A stretch of 64,000 nt of DNA from an uncultured Oscillospiraceae bacterium (GCA_934486875.1 CAKSPU010000001.1:62001-126000); one strand, 5' to 3'; positions 9,149 to 18,218 are shown, counted from the stretch's first letter. The notes: generated by a model from the letters alone, not told the origin. Program-made: numbers and translations.

Positions 9149-12034
9149 TTATTTTCCGTAACAGCCCTCGATTATCTCTTCCATATGGATACCACGGCTT
9201 GCCTTGTAAAGAACAGCGTCACCTTCACTGAGCTTAAAGCTGAGGAAGTTCAGTATCGTGTCCTTGTCGGCAGAATAGCAGCAGGGAACGCCCAGCGCTT
9301 CTGCGCCCTTTGCGATGTACCGTGCATAGTTTCCGTAGCATACAAGCAGGTCGATGCCCTTTTCGGCGGCATATTCGCCCACTCTTTGATGAAGCTCGGG
9401 CGAAAGCGTTCCAAGCTCCAGCATATCTCCGAGAACGGCAACTCTCTTGCCTCCCGAAGCGGGCTTGGTGTCGCAGAGTACATCTATCGCAGCCATCATA
9501 GAGTTGGGAGCGGCATTGTAGCAGTCGATGATAAGGGTCTGACCCTTTCTGTGCTCAATGTGCTGCCTTAAGCCGTCAAGGCGGAAGCTTTCGAGCTTTC
9601 TGCAAACCGCAGTTCCGTCGCAGCCTGCCTTTACCGCCGCAGCATATGCAATGAGCGCATCGGTAACGTGGTGTATCCCGGGGCAGGGGAGAACTATCCT
9701 GTCGATGATCTCTCCGCCCTTTGCGATGTCAAACGAAACTTTGTCGGTCTCGGAAATGATATTTTCGGCAGTATAGGTGCAGCTTTTATTTTTAGCACCT
9801 ACGGAAATGACCTCCCTGTCGGTTATCTTTTCCGTGAGAGGATAAAGCAGCGGGTCATCGCCGTTTATGATAAGGGGAGCTGTTGGCTCTGCGCCAATGA
9901 GTATTTCAAGCTTTGCTTTGAGTATGCCCTCCTGCGAGCCGAGATTTTCTGCGTGAGACCAGCCGATGTTTGTTATTACCGCAATGGTCGGGCGGCAGGT
10001 CTTTGAAAGTCTCTCGATCTCCCCGAAGTGGGACATACCCATTTCGATAACAGCCGCCTTGTGCTGCGGAGAGAGCTTTAAGAGAGTAAAGGGCATACCT
10101 ATCTCATTATTGCGGTTGCCCTCGGTCTTGAGGGTGTCATACTTGGAGGAAAGGGCAAGGGCTGTCATTTCCTTGGTGGTGGTCTTGCCCACGCTGCCTG
10201 TTATTCCAACGAGCTTCGGAGTGAATTTTCTTCTGTAGTGCGCCGCAATGTCAAGGATAGCACGGTTGGTGCTCTCCACAACTATGCAGGGCTCATCGCC
10301 TACGGGATATTCCGTAACAGCCGCCACAGCGCCCTTTACAACAGCGTCGTGAACGAAATCGTGTCCGTCAAAGCGGTCGCCCTTGAAAGCGATGAAAATG
10401 CTGCCGGGGGTGATAGTTCTTGTGTCGCTGCTTATTCTTTCGGCGTTTATGAACCTTGAGCCTGTGGGAATGTGATACTTCTTTCCGCCGCAGGCTTCGC
10501 ATATCTCATCAATGCTCATACCGCTGCAAAGTGAGGCGGTCTCGGCTGTGTCGCCCTTGTTCAGAGCTTCAAGAGCCTCGGCGCATATCTCACGTTCATC
10601 AAAATGGATATGAACGTTGTCCTTTAAGACCTGATAATCCTCGTGACCCTTGCCTGCAAGAACGATGACATCGCCCTTTTTAGCAATTTTCACAGCGTGG
10701 AAGATAGCGGATTTTCTGTCGGTTATCCGCTCATAGGGTGTTGTGCTGCCGTCAAGACCCGTGATTATCTCGTCGATGATCGCATCGGGATCTTCATTTC
10801 GGGGATTATCGGAGGTGATTATAAGATGATCCGCATATTTTGCCGCAGCCTTTGCCATAAGAGGGCGCTTTGTCCTGTCACGGTCGCCGCCGCAGCCGAA
10901 AAGGCAGATAAGCCTGCCCTCGGTGTTTGCCTTGATAGAGGGGAGCATATTTTCAAGTGCATCGGGAGAATGGGCATAGTCGCAGACAATGTAGAAATCC
11001 CTGCCCGTGGGGATATTTTCGCATCTTCCCCTAACGCCGTTAAAGGAATTGACAGCCTCGGTTATAACGCTCATAGGCACATTGAGCTTAGAGCACACAG
11101 CAATTGCCGCTACAGCGTTTGAAACGTTGTATCCGCCCATCATCTTAAGGCTGAAGGGAAAGCTCTTGCCGGGAATGCAGAACCAGAAATGGTTTGCGCC
11201 GTCGCTGTATTTGATGTAGCTTGCATAAACTGAAGTTCCGCCCTTTATGCCGTAGGAATACTTGGGGCAGGAAATTTCCCTGTAAAGCCTTGCACCGTAA
11301 TCGTCCTCAGTGTTGACAAAAGCAATTTTGCAGTGATCGGTGAAAAGCTTTTTCTTGGCGTTGTAGTAGTTTTCCATTGTGATATGGTAGTCAAGATGAT
11401 CTTCCGTAAGATTTGTGAAAACCGCACAGGTATATACCGCAGGACCTATCCTGTTCTGCTCCAGTGCAAAGGAAGAGACCTCCATAACGCAGTATTTGCA
11501 GCCCTTATCCGCCATTGTGCGGAAAATTTCGTAAAGCTCGGATACCTTTGGGGTGGTGGGGGTGGAATCATCTCTTTCCAGAGGCTCATTTCCGCAGAGA
11601 GTTCCCGCAGTGCCGATAAGACCTGCTTTTCCTCCCGCACAGGTGATTATGTGGTGTATCATAGTCGCCATAGTGGTCTTGCCGTTTGTGCCCGTTATAC
11701 CCACAAGTATAAGCTCGTTTTCGGGGTGGTCGAACCACTTTGCCACCATAAGACCGTAGAATTTCTTTGAATCGGAAACGATTATCTGCTTTGCGCCGAG
11801 ACCGAGATCCCTTTCGCACACCACAGCCGCAGCGCCCTTGTCCAGCATATCCTTTGCCGCATCGTGACCGTCAAATCTTGCGCCCTTGACGCAGATAAAT
11901 ACATTGCCCTCTCTGACCTTTCTCGTGTCATCGGTAATGCCCGTGACAAGGCAGTCTTTGCCCTTGTATCTGTATTCAGCCGACTTGCCTGCGTCCTTTA
12001 AAAGCTCTGAGAGCCGTTTTGTTATCATACCCAT
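9149..12034 (-). CDS. MurE-MurF fusion: mesoDAP-adding and D-Ala-D-Ala-adding ligase
   Basis: One 961-aa polypeptide carries two successive ATP-dependent Mur ligases. Residues 1 to about 490 are MurE: P-loop GITGTNGKTT at 112-121 and the substrate motif DNPRNED at 409-415, which in the family marks meso-diaminopimelate rather than lysine addition. From about 505 to 961 is MurF: P-loop GSVGKTTT at 613-620 and NRNNEIGMPF. The linker of about 15 residues has no stop or frameshift. Elsewhere these are normally two adjacent genes. The fusion would add residue three and then the D-Ala-D-Ala dipeptide, yielding the MraY substrate made by the next gene. Confidence 0.95.
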   Translation of the reverse strand: MGMITKRLSELLKDAGKSAEYRYKGKDCLVTGITDDTRKVREGNVFICVKGARFDGHDAAKDMLDKGAAAVVCERDLGLGAKQIIVSDSKKFYGLMVAKWFDHPENELILVGITGTNGKTTMATMIHHIITCAGGKAGLIGTAGTLCGNEPLERDDSTPTTPKVSELYEIFRTMADKGCKYCVMEVSSFALEQNRIGPAVYTCAVFTNLTEDHLDYHITMENYYNAKKKLFTDHCKIAFVNTEDDYGARLYREISCPKYSYGIKGGTSVYASYIKYSDGANHFWFCIPGKSFPFSLKMMGGYNVSNAVAAIAVCSKLNVPMSVITEAVNSFNGVRGRCENIPTGRDFYIVCDYAHSPDALENMLPSIKANTEGRLICLFGCGGDRDRTKRPLMAKAAAKYADHLIITSDNPRNEDPDAIIDEIITGLDGSTTPYERITDRKSAIFHAVKIAKKGDVIVLAGKGHEDYQVLKDNVHIHFDEREICAEALEALNKGDTAETASLCSGMSIDEICEACGGKKYHIPTGSRFINAERISSDTRTITPGSIFIAFKGDRFDGHDFVHDAVVKGAVAAVTEYPVGDEPCIVVESTNRAILDIAAHYRRKFTPKLVGITGSVGKTTTKEMTALALSSKYDTLKTEGNRNNEIGMPFTLLKLSPQHKAAVIEMGMSHFGEIERLSKTCRPTIAVITNIGWSHAENLGSQEGILKAKLEILIGAEPTAPLIINGDDPLLYPLTEKITDREVISVGAKNKSCTYTAENIISETDKVSFDIAKGGEIIDRIVLPCPGIHHVTDALIAYAAAVKAGCDGTAVCRKLESFRLDGLRQHIEHRKGQTLIIDCYNAAPNSMMAAIDVLCDTKPASGGKRVAVLGDMLELGTLSPELHQRVGEYAAEKGIDLLVCYGNYARYIAKGAEALGVPCCYSADKDTILNFLSFKLSEGDAVLYKASRGIHMEEIIEGCYGK

Positions 12035-12061
12035 AATAATACCGTTCTTTCTGACGATGAA

Positions 12062-14377
12062 TTAGCCTTCGCTCTTGACACGGAATGATACTTCAACAAC
12101 AGTACCCACAGGGACTATAGTGCCCTCCAGGTAATTCTGCTGATATGCCACAGCGCCTGCGTGCTCGGTGGCACCGTCGCCCGCCTTGAAGTTAATATTG
12201 GCAGATGTGAGGAGTTCATTCACTTCCGATACCGTGTGACCAAGCACATTGGGTACGGTGGTGTATTCCGTCTCGTAATTTTCCTCGGTGTAAAGCACTA
12301 CCTTGCCGTTGTGGGGGATAGAGGAGGAACGGGAGGGCACCTGAGCCACAACTGTATCGCCCTCGCCCACAACATAATAGCGGAGCTCGAGATTTTCAAG
12401 GGTAGTCTTTGCGGCTTCAACGGTCTGACCCTCAACGCTGGGAACAGTAACGTCCAGAGCGGCAAGCTCCTCCTCAGTGTATTCGGGATAGTAGCCGAGA
12501 TAGGGGAGAGCGTCCTTGAAAACTGCGGATACAACGGGAGCGGCAACAAGGCTTCCGTAATATATCTGAGAGCCGTTGTGGTCACGTCCCTGAGGCTCAT
12601 CTACCATACAAAGCATAATTATCTCGGGGTCATCGGCGGGAGCAAAGCCCACGTATGAACCGACGTAAAGGTTGTCAACGCCCAGCTCCTTGTTTTTCTG
12701 GAGCTTCTGAGATGTACCCGACTTTCCGCCGATGCGGTAGCCCTTTATGTAAGCGTTTGAACCGCCGTTGTTGTTAACAACGCTTTCAAGCACCTGTCTC
12801 ATCATTGCGGAGGTCTCTTCCGAGATGACCTGTCTGCGGACAGTCGTTTCCTTGGTTTCAATGATATTTCCGTTGTTGTCCACTATCTTGCTCACAACGT
12901 GGGGCTGTAGGAGATATCCGCCGTTTACAACAGCGGCGTATGCTGTTATCATCTGAATGGGCGTAACGGTGTTTGACTGACCGAAGGAGCTTGATGCAAG
13001 CTCAACTATGCCCATATCCTCTTCTTTTACGTAAAGACCTGCGGATTCGCCTGGGAGGTCGATGCCCGTAGGCTCGGTAAAGCCGTATGCCTTGAAATAT
13101 TGGCAGAATTTCTCAATGCCGAGGCGCTGACCTATCTGAATGAATGCGGGGTTGCAGGAATTGGTCATAGCGGTGGTGAAATCCTGAGTTCCGTGGGCAC
13201 CTCTTGTCCAGCAGTGGATATCCCAGTCGGCAACGGTCATAACGCCGTTGCAGGTGAATGTGGAGTTAAGGTCAATTGCCTTTTCTTCAAGGGCGGAGGA
13301 ACCTGTTACTACCTTGAAAACTGAGCCCGGCTCATAAAGCTCGGTGATAGCCTTGTTTTTCCACTGCTTTTCACGAAGCTCCGCATATTTTTCGTTGTAC
13401 GCTTCCTCGTCCCCCTCCTCCTGAAGAGCGGAGAGAACGGCTCTGTCCTTGGCGGAGTAAATTTCGCCCCTGTCGTTTAAGTCAAAGCCGGGGGAGGTCG
13501 CCATAGCAAGTATCTCGCCCGTTTTTGCGTTCATCATAATTGCGCAGGCACGGTTGTCAACATTGTTCTGCTCAACGCACTTTGCAAGCTCACGCTCGCA
13601 GTAATACTGGAGGGTGGAGTCAATGGTGAGATACAGGGAATTTCCGTCCTTGGCGGCATATATCTTATCGTTCTTGTAGGGCATTTCGTTGCCCTGAGCG
13701 TCATTTGCGGAGATTATCTTGCCGTCAACGCCTGCAAGGTAATCATTGTAATAGGCTTCGATACCGTAAATTCCGTCGCCCTCGTAGTTTGTGAAGCCGA
13801 TGACAGCCGCCGCCATATCTCCCTGGGGATAATATCTCTTGGTGTCCTCCTCGGTGCTGAGGAGGTTTGTGGGCAGGTCAGCATCAGCCGCCTGAGTGTT
13901 CAGCTCGCTTACCTTGTCCTTTTCCACTTTGGACGCAACCTTGCTGTACTGCTTGTTCCTGGTGTCCTCGCTTGTGAAAATGCTGATTATTTTCTCCCGG
14001 TCAACTCCCAGAACATCGCTTATTATGCGGGCGGTGTCCTTTATCATCTTATCCTTTTTCTCCGCAGGATATTTTTCCTCATTAAGCCCCGTAATGGCTG
14101 AGGGATTTACGATGACATTGTAAACAGTGGCGGACTGGGCAAGGATCTTGCCGTTTGAATCGTATATGCTTCCCCTGTTTGCCTCCACCGTGGTGCTTTT
14201 GAACTGGCTGTCATTTGCCATAGCGGCATACTTGTCGTGCTGGGTGACTGATGTGTGGAAGAGATTGATAAACAGGATGCCCGAGCCTGCCAGAGTGAGC
14301 AGGGATACCACGCCGAGCCGTCTGCGCATTGATCTTGTGGGCTGATAGGATTGTTTTACAGGCTTTTTTGCAGGCAA
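12062..14377 (-). CDS. PBP2B/SpoVD-type transpeptidase with two PASTA domains
   Basis: Class B penicillin-binding protein that cross-links septal peptidoglycan with FtsW. Residues 22-42 are the membrane anchor; the PBP dimerisation domain follows; the transpeptidase has S352-V-F-K355, an SCN triad in TNSCNPAF and KSGT in GGKSGTSQ. Two PASTA domains lie between about 640 and 768, one starting VTVPSVEGQTVEAA, the other TVPNVLGHTVSEVN. 771 aa matches the SpoVD/PBP2B group. It stands between ftsL and murE-murF as usual. Whether it serves vegetative septation (FtsI/PbpB) or sporulation (SpoVD) cannot be decided from sequence; the dcw position favours division. Confidence 0.95.
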   Translation of the reverse strand: MPAKKPVKQSYQPTRSMRRRLGVVSLLTLAGSGILFINLFHTSVTQHDKYAAMANDSQFKSTTVEANRGSIYDSNGKILAQSATVYNVIVNPSAITGLNEEKYPAEKKDKMIKDTARIISDVLGVDREKIISIFTSEDTRNKQYSKVASKVEKDKVSELNTQAADADLPTNLLSTEEDTKRYYPQGDMAAAVIGFTNYEGDGIYGIEAYYNDYLAGVDGKIISANDAQGNEMPYKNDKIYAAKDGNSLYLTIDSTLQYYCERELAKCVEQNNVDNRACAIMMNAKTGEILAMATSPGFDLNDRGEIYSAKDRAVLSALQEEGDEEAYNEKYAELREKQWKNKAITELYEPGSVFKVVTGSSALEEKAIDLNSTFTCNGVMTVADWDIHCWTRGAHGTQDFTTAMTNSCNPAFIQIGQRLGIEKFCQYFKAYGFTEPTGIDLPGESAGLYVKEEDMGIVELASSSFGQSNTVTPIQMITAYAAVVNGGYLLQPHVVSKIVDNNGNIIETKETTVRRQVISEETSAMMRQVLESVVNNNGGSNAYIKGYRIGGKSGTSQKLQKNKELGVDNLYVGSYVGFAPADDPEIIMLCMVDEPQGRDHNGSQIYYGSLVAAPVVSAVFKDALPYLGYYPEYTEEELAALDVTVPSVEGQTVEAAKTTLENLELRYYVVGEGDTVVAQVPSRSSSIPHNGKVVLYTEENYETEYTTVPNVLGHTVSEVNELLTSANINFKAGDGATEHAGAVAYQQNYLEGTIVPVGTVVEVSFRVKSEG

Positions 14378-14517
14378 GATATTTTCCTCCTTGTTTCCCC
14401 TATTTGTACTGCCCCGTCGGCGTTTGATGATTTTTGTAATTTATATTATAAGTGCAAGAACGCATGATCCGTTTGCACAGAAGCGGTCATGCGTCAGAGC
14501 TATTATATCATATTTCC

Positions 14518-15003
14518 TTAACCCTTAAGGTATTCCACAAAGCTGTCAAAAGCGGTCTTTATCTTTTTGATGATGCCTGTGTCCTTGTCGGGTATCTCTA
14601 CCTTGTTTCCGCTTTCAAGGCTAACATATTCCACCTGAGCGTTGTCAAGCTTCTGCATTCCGAGAACATTCTCGGCATAGTCCTCAACTACCTTCTGAGA
14701 GCTTTTCTGCTCAAGTCTTGTAACCATACTTACATTTTCCTGCTCCAGCGCACGTACTGTTGATTCCTCATCAACGATAGCTGCGTGAACAGCGGCGATA
14801 TTTGCCTTTGATGTTATGCAGAATGAGAGCATAGCGCCTGCCATAATAATAAGGAGCACCAGCATAGGTGTTGCAATGACGGGCTTGGGCTTTGCGGCTG
14901 CGGCGCTGCGGCTCTTGATATTATTTCGGCGCTGATTAGCCCTTTCCTCGTAATTTTCATATCTTGAAAGGTCATAGGCGAGGTTTGAATTTCTGTCTGC
15001 CAT
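14518..15003 (-). CDS. ftsL: FtsL-like septum protein
   Basis: A 161-aa bitopic protein: basic cytoplasmic tail, one membrane segment (PMLVLLIIMAGAMLSFCIT, about residues 45-63), then a heptad-like stretch rich in Glu/Leu/Val (VRALEQENVSMVTRLEQ) ending in VEDYAENVLGMQ, as in FtsL/DivIC proteins. FtsL sequences are poorly conserved, so position between rsmH and the PBP gene is the main support. It would form the FtsL-FtsQ-DivIC complex outside the membrane. Confidence 0.85.
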   Translation of the reverse strand: MADRNSNLAYDLSRYENYEERANQRRNNIKSRSAAAAKPKPVIATPMLVLLIIMAGAMLSFCITSKANIAAVHAAIVDEESTVRALEQENVSMVTRLEQKSSQKVVEDYAENVLGMQKLDNAQVEYVSLESGNKVEIPDKDTGIIKKIKTAFDSFVEYLKG

Positions 15004-15038
15004 AAGTGATCCTTCCTTTCCTTTAAACGTTTAAAAAA

Positions 15039-15959
15039 TTATAGCTTTTCGATTATCCTGAGCTTTGCGCTGCGGCTTCTGGGATTGGCTTCAAGCTCCT
15101 CCTCCGAAGCTTCTGCGGGCTTTCTGCTCACAAGCTTTCCTTTGGGCTTGTTCCCGCATACGCATACGGGGAAATCGGGGGGACAGGTGCAGCCCTTGCA
15201 CCAGCCTGCAAATCTCTGCTTCACTATCCTGTCCTCAAGGGAGTGGAATGTGATGATGCAGAAGCGTCCGCCGGGCTTTAACATCTCAAAGCCCTCATCA
15301 AGAGCCTTGTCCAGGTGGTCAAATTCGCAGTTGACCGCAATCCTTATTGCCTGAAAGGTCTTTTTGCAGGGATTCTTGTCACGTCTGAATTTTGCGGGAA
15401 CACCCTCACGGACGATATCCGCAAGCTCTCCCGTCGTTTCAATAGGCTTTTCTTCCCTGTGACGTATAACAGCATCGGCGATCCTCGGAGCAAATTTCTC
15501 CTCGCCGTATTCGTAAAGTATTTTTGTAAGCTGGCTGTGGGAGTATTCGTTTACGATATCCCGTGCGGAAATGCCCTCCTTTGACATTCTCATATCAAGA
15601 GGTGCATCGGAGTGATAGGAAAAGCCTCTTTCGGCGGTATCAAGCTGATATGATGATACGCCAAGGTCAAGAAGTATGCCGTTTACTTTTTCAACGCCCT
15701 GCTCTTCAAGCAGCGCTTTCATATCCGAGTAATTGCCCTTTATGACCTTTGCTCTGAGCCCCCGGAGTCTTTCGGAAGCGGTCATAACAGCGTCGGGGTC
15801 ACGGTCGATTCCGTAAAGCATTCCCGTTTCAAGACGCTTTGCTATCTCCCGTGAATGACCCGCTCCGCCGCAGGTGCCGTCGATGTAAATGCCGTCGGGC
15901 TTTATGTCAAGTCCGTCAAGGCACTCATTTAACATAACGGGTATATGATTAAATTCCAT
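15039..15959 (-). CDS. rsmH: 16S rRNA (cytosine-1402-N4)-methyltransferase
   Basis: Methylates N4 of C1402 in the ribosomal P site using SAM. The N-terminus HIPVMLNECLDGLDIKPDG, the SAM motif DGTCGGAGHS, LLDLGVSSYQLD and the C-terminal TFHSLEDRIVKQRF are family signatures. 306 aa is normal. It follows mraZ by 25 bases, the classic mraZ-rsmH-ftsL order. Confidence 0.97.
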   Translation of the reverse strand: MEFNHIPVMLNECLDGLDIKPDGIYIDGTCGGAGHSREIAKRLETGMLYGIDRDPDAVMTASERLRGLRAKVIKGNYSDMKALLEEQGVEKVNGILLDLGVSSYQLDTAERGFSYHSDAPLDMRMSKEGISARDIVNEYSHSQLTKILYEYGEEKFAPRIADAVIRHREEKPIETTGELADIVREGVPAKFRRDKNPCKKTFQAIRIAVNCEFDHLDKALDEGFEMLKPGGRFCIITFHSLEDRIVKQRFAGWCKGCTCPPDFPVCVCGNKPKGKLVSRKPAEASEEELEANPRSRSAKLRIIEKL

Positions 15960-15984
15960 ATTAAATAAAATTATCCTTTATAAA

Positions 15985-16413
15985 TCAGAATGCAAGAGAG
16001 TCGATAGCCTCTGCAAGCTCTTCATCGGAGAACCTGGAGTTCATTTCCTCGTATCTTGCGCTGTCCCATATCTCGGCTCTGTTCAGGTTGCCGATAACGG
16101 TGATGTCGTGGTCAAGACCTGCGTGGTCTCTGAGATTCTGGGGGATAAGTATTCTGCCCTGCTTGTCGGTCTCGGCGACAATGGCGTTTGCGGCATATTT
16201 TCTTATAGCCGCCTTTGCCACAGGACCCGAAAGAGTTCTGAGCTGTTCGGTGAAATTCTCCCATTCCTCATTGGAATAAACGTAAAGGCAGCCTTCAAGA
16301 CCGATAGTGATGACAAAGTTCACGCCGAGCTGTTCTCTGAGCCTGCCGGGGAAAGCCATTCTGCCCTTGGCGTCCATAGTATGGTTGTAGGTTCCCATAA
16401 GCGGAGCGTGCAT
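15985..16413 (-). CDS. mraZ: Transcriptional regulator MraZ
   Basis: DNA-binding AbrB-fold repressor of its own dcw operon. Two MraZ repeats are visible: DAKGRMAFPGRLREQLG and DKQGRILIPQNLRDHAG. The start at 16413 (MHAPLMGTYNHTMD) was chosen because AAAGGA lies 8 bases upstream; the in-frame ATG at 16422 abuts that site. Upstream lies a strong promoter with three GTGGTGA boxes around the start point, which fits autoregulation. The product is 143 aa. Confidence 0.95.
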   Translation of the reverse strand: MHAPLMGTYNHTMDAKGRMAFPGRLREQLGVNFVITIGLEGCLYVYSNEEWENFTEQLRTLSGPVAKAAIRKYAANAIVAETDKQGRILIPQNLRDHAGLDHDITVIGNLNRAEIWDSARYEEMNSRFSDEELAEAIDSLAF

Positions 16414-16486
16414 TGCCGTCATTCCTTTCGTTTAAAAGTCCTGGTAAATCATCATTTCAACAGCCGATTCAACAGCTTGTTGAAAC

Positions 16487-16524
16487 TCACCACTTTTCAC
16501 CACAAAATGGGTTCAATTCACCAC
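16487..16524 (-). promoter_or_regulatory. MraZ-box cluster at the mraZ transcription start
   Basis: Three exact GTGGTGA units (minus strand) occur with plus-strand starts at 16487, 16497 and 16518, so they are spaced 10 and 21 bases, about one and two helical turns. Repeated short GTG-containing boxes ahead of mraZ are how MraZ operators look in other bacteria. They lie just downstream of the -10 box, where binding would block transcription. Confidence 0.7.
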
Positions 16525-16531
16525 TATGCTA

Positions 16532-16560
16532 ATTATACACTATTTGTAACCAAATTGCAA
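16532..16560 (-). promoter_or_regulatory. Promoter of the dcw operon
   Basis: On the minus strand TTGCAA (16555-16560) and TATAAT (16532-16537) are 17 bases apart. The predicted start point, near 16525, falls in the MraZ-box cluster. Confidence 0.85.
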
Positions 16561-16674
16561 CCTTTACAGACTAACTTAAAGGACAAATAAATCAAGAAAA
16601 TTACACCCTATATTTGAGCATTTTGACGAAAATAACATATCAAAACGTATAATTTAAGCGAAATTTGCACTGTG

Positions 16675-16737
16675 TATAATTATCCGTGACCGTCCGTCTG
16701 TGGTGAAAAGTGGTGAGAAATTACACGAAAGCGGTGT
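16675..16737 (+). promoter_or_regulatory. Second, mirrored MraZ-box cluster with a plus-strand TATAAT
   Basis: GTGGTGA at 16700 and 16710 and GCGGTGT at 16731 repeat the 10 and 21 base spacing of the first cluster but on the other strand, about 210 bases away. TATAAT at 16675-16680 precedes them; its -35 is poor. The remaining divergent region, about 590 bases from 16414 to 17009, holds only this, the mraZ control region and the promoter at 16866. Confidence 0.55.
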
Positions 16738-16865
16738 AACCGAAATGTAATCCTTGTGACCGATTTGAAATATATTCTGCCCCTGTTTTGCAGATTTATC
16801 AAAATTCACTGTAAACGTCTTCAATATTGACCAACATTTTTATTGAAAAATGTACATAATAACTA

Positions 16866-16894
16866 TTGCAAAATTACACGACTGCTGTTATAAT
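16866..16894 (+). promoter_or_regulatory. Promoter of the HD-domain gene
   Basis: TTGCAA at 16866-16871 and TATAAT at 16889-16894 are 17 bases apart, the same boxes as the mraZ promoter. A leader of about 110 bases follows before the ATG. Confidence 0.75.
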
Positions 16895-17009
16895 AAAGAT
16901 AGTCTGTTCCGGACGGACAACAGTGCGTTCAAAAAGAACAGACCGATAAAAACAGAACTCCAAAACGAACGAATATACAAATCAGACTAAAGAAAGGGAT
17001 AATGCCATA

Positions 17010-17564
17010 ATGATGAACGCCATCGGCTCAAAAACAGACCTCTCGGTGCCCGGCAGCGAGTGCGGCTACTATGAGCTTGTTTCAGACCTGCTTGACAGTG
17101 AAGTTGTGATGCAGATGAAGCAGTATATGCACCACGGTCACACCACCTGCTTCCAGCATTGTCTGAACGTTTCCTATTATAACTACCTTATCTGCAAGCT
17201 TCTTTCCCTCGATGAAAGAGCGGGAGCAAGGGCAGGACTTCTCCACGACCTGTTCCTCTATGACTGGCACGACTATGTCCGTGAAAAGGGACAGAAGATG
17301 CACGGCTGGACTCACGCCGCAACAGCTCTCAGAAACGTAAACAAATATTTCGAGATAACTCCTGTGGAGGCTGATATCATCGAAAAGCATATGTTCCCGA
17401 TGAACATTGCGCTCCCCAAATACAAGGAGACCGTTGTTATCATTTTTGTTGATAAGATATGCGGTGCGTGGGAGGTCATGGCTCATTGGGGATACCTTAT
17501 GAAAAGGCTTGCAACATTCCCCGTGAGAAAGTACAGGGAACACAAGAACGCAAAGGCTGCATAA
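17010..17564 (+). CDS. HD-domain protein (putative metal-dependent phosphohydrolase)
   Basis: A 184-aa soluble protein with an HD-superfamily pattern: CFQHCLNVS (His50), GLLHDLFLYDWHDY (His79-Asp80), and later conserved histidines in GWTHAATAL and IEKHMFP. The family hydrolyses phosphate esters of nucleotides or second messengers; the substrate cannot be told. ATG 17010 (or 17013) follows AAAGGG at 16993-16998. It has its own promoter and terminator and shares the divergent region with mraZ, where a second MraZ-box cluster lies. A link to division is only an inference from that position. Confidence 0.75.
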   Translation: MMNAIGSKTDLSVPGSECGYYELVSDLLDSEVVMQMKQYMHHGHTTCFQHCLNVSYYNYLICKLLSLDERAGARAGLLHDLFLYDWHDYVREKGQKMHGWTHAATALRNVNKYFEITPVEADIIEKHMFPMNIALPKYKETVVIIFVDKICGAWEVMAHWGYLMKRLATFPVRKYREHKNAKAA

Positions 17565-17603
17565 AAAAATCTTCCGTTTCGTTTGGAGACGGAAGATTTT
17601 TTT
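17562..17603 (+). terminator. Terminator of the HD-domain gene
   Basis: AATCTTCCGT and its complement ACGGAAGATT form the stem, followed by a run of T ending at 17603. Repeat copy 2 begins on the next base. Confidence 0.85.
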
Positions 17604-17781
17604 ATACTAATAACCAATTGTTCTATAGATAAAGCCGACAGATGAAATAAGCCCAGTCTAGGAAAGCGACCGCAGGCGGGCTTTGCGCCCGGCAAGGAAG
17701 TGTTGCTTTATAAAGCAACCTGACGCAGAATGGGCTTATTTCAGCCGAGGATTTGTCTATAGGTTAATTGGTTATTAGTAT
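17604..17781. repeat. Dispersed palindromic element, copy 2 (178 bp)
   Basis: Reverse orientation relative to copy 1. The outer 16 bases are exact inverted repeats, and most of the arms match copy 1, but the centre carries the different mini-palindrome GTTGCTTTATAAAGCAAC in place of CTCCTTTGGAG. It lies between convergent genes; its last base is the final base of the stop codon of the YjbR-like gene. Confidence 0.9.
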
Positions 17782-18158
17782 TATGCCTTTTTCTTTTTGA
17801 TTTTAGATTTTGTGGCATCAAAGCTCATATCAAGGAGCATTTTTACAGTGTCATCGGGGACAGAGCCGTCAAGGACAACGGTTATCCAGTGATTTTTGTT
17901 CATATGGTAAGCGGGAAATATGCCCTTTTCCATACACAGTGAGCCTGTCATAAGCGGGTCGCATTTCAGATTTACAATGCTTACGATATCATTCGGCTGC
18001 ATACCGAGCTTTGACCGTGGAATGTCCATTAAAAGGGCGAACCATTTTCTGTTTGCAGTGTGACGGAACACGGCTGAGGCGGGGGAACTTTCCCAGGGGT
18101 ATTCGGGGTCGGCGCTGTAGGTCTCAGCAATATATTTTTCAAGTTCTTTTCTGTTCAT
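17781..18158 (-). CDS. MmcQ/YjbR-like protein
   Basis: A 125-aa protein with the YjbR/MmcQ fold signature: a PWESSPASAVFRH-type segment, KWFALLMDIPRSKLG, VNLKCDPLM and the HMNKNHWITVVLDG stretch, then a basic C-terminus KSKIKKKKA. The family has a CyaY-like DNA-binding fold; its cellular role is unknown. ATG 18158 (MNRKELEKYI) was chosen over 18173 because homologues start at this residue; neither start has a strong SD. The stop codon touches repeat copy 2. Confidence 0.8.
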   Translation of the reverse strand: MNRKELEKYIAETYSADPEYPWESSPASAVFRHTANRKWFALLMDIPRSKLGMQPNDIVSIVNLKCDPLMTGSLCMEKGIFPAYHMNKNHWITVVLDGSVPDDTVKMLLDMSFDATKSKIKKKKA

Positions 18159-18218
18159 AATGCATATACCCAAAAACAGGCAGCCCCGGTGAGACTGCCT
18201 GAATTATCATTGTGCTTA

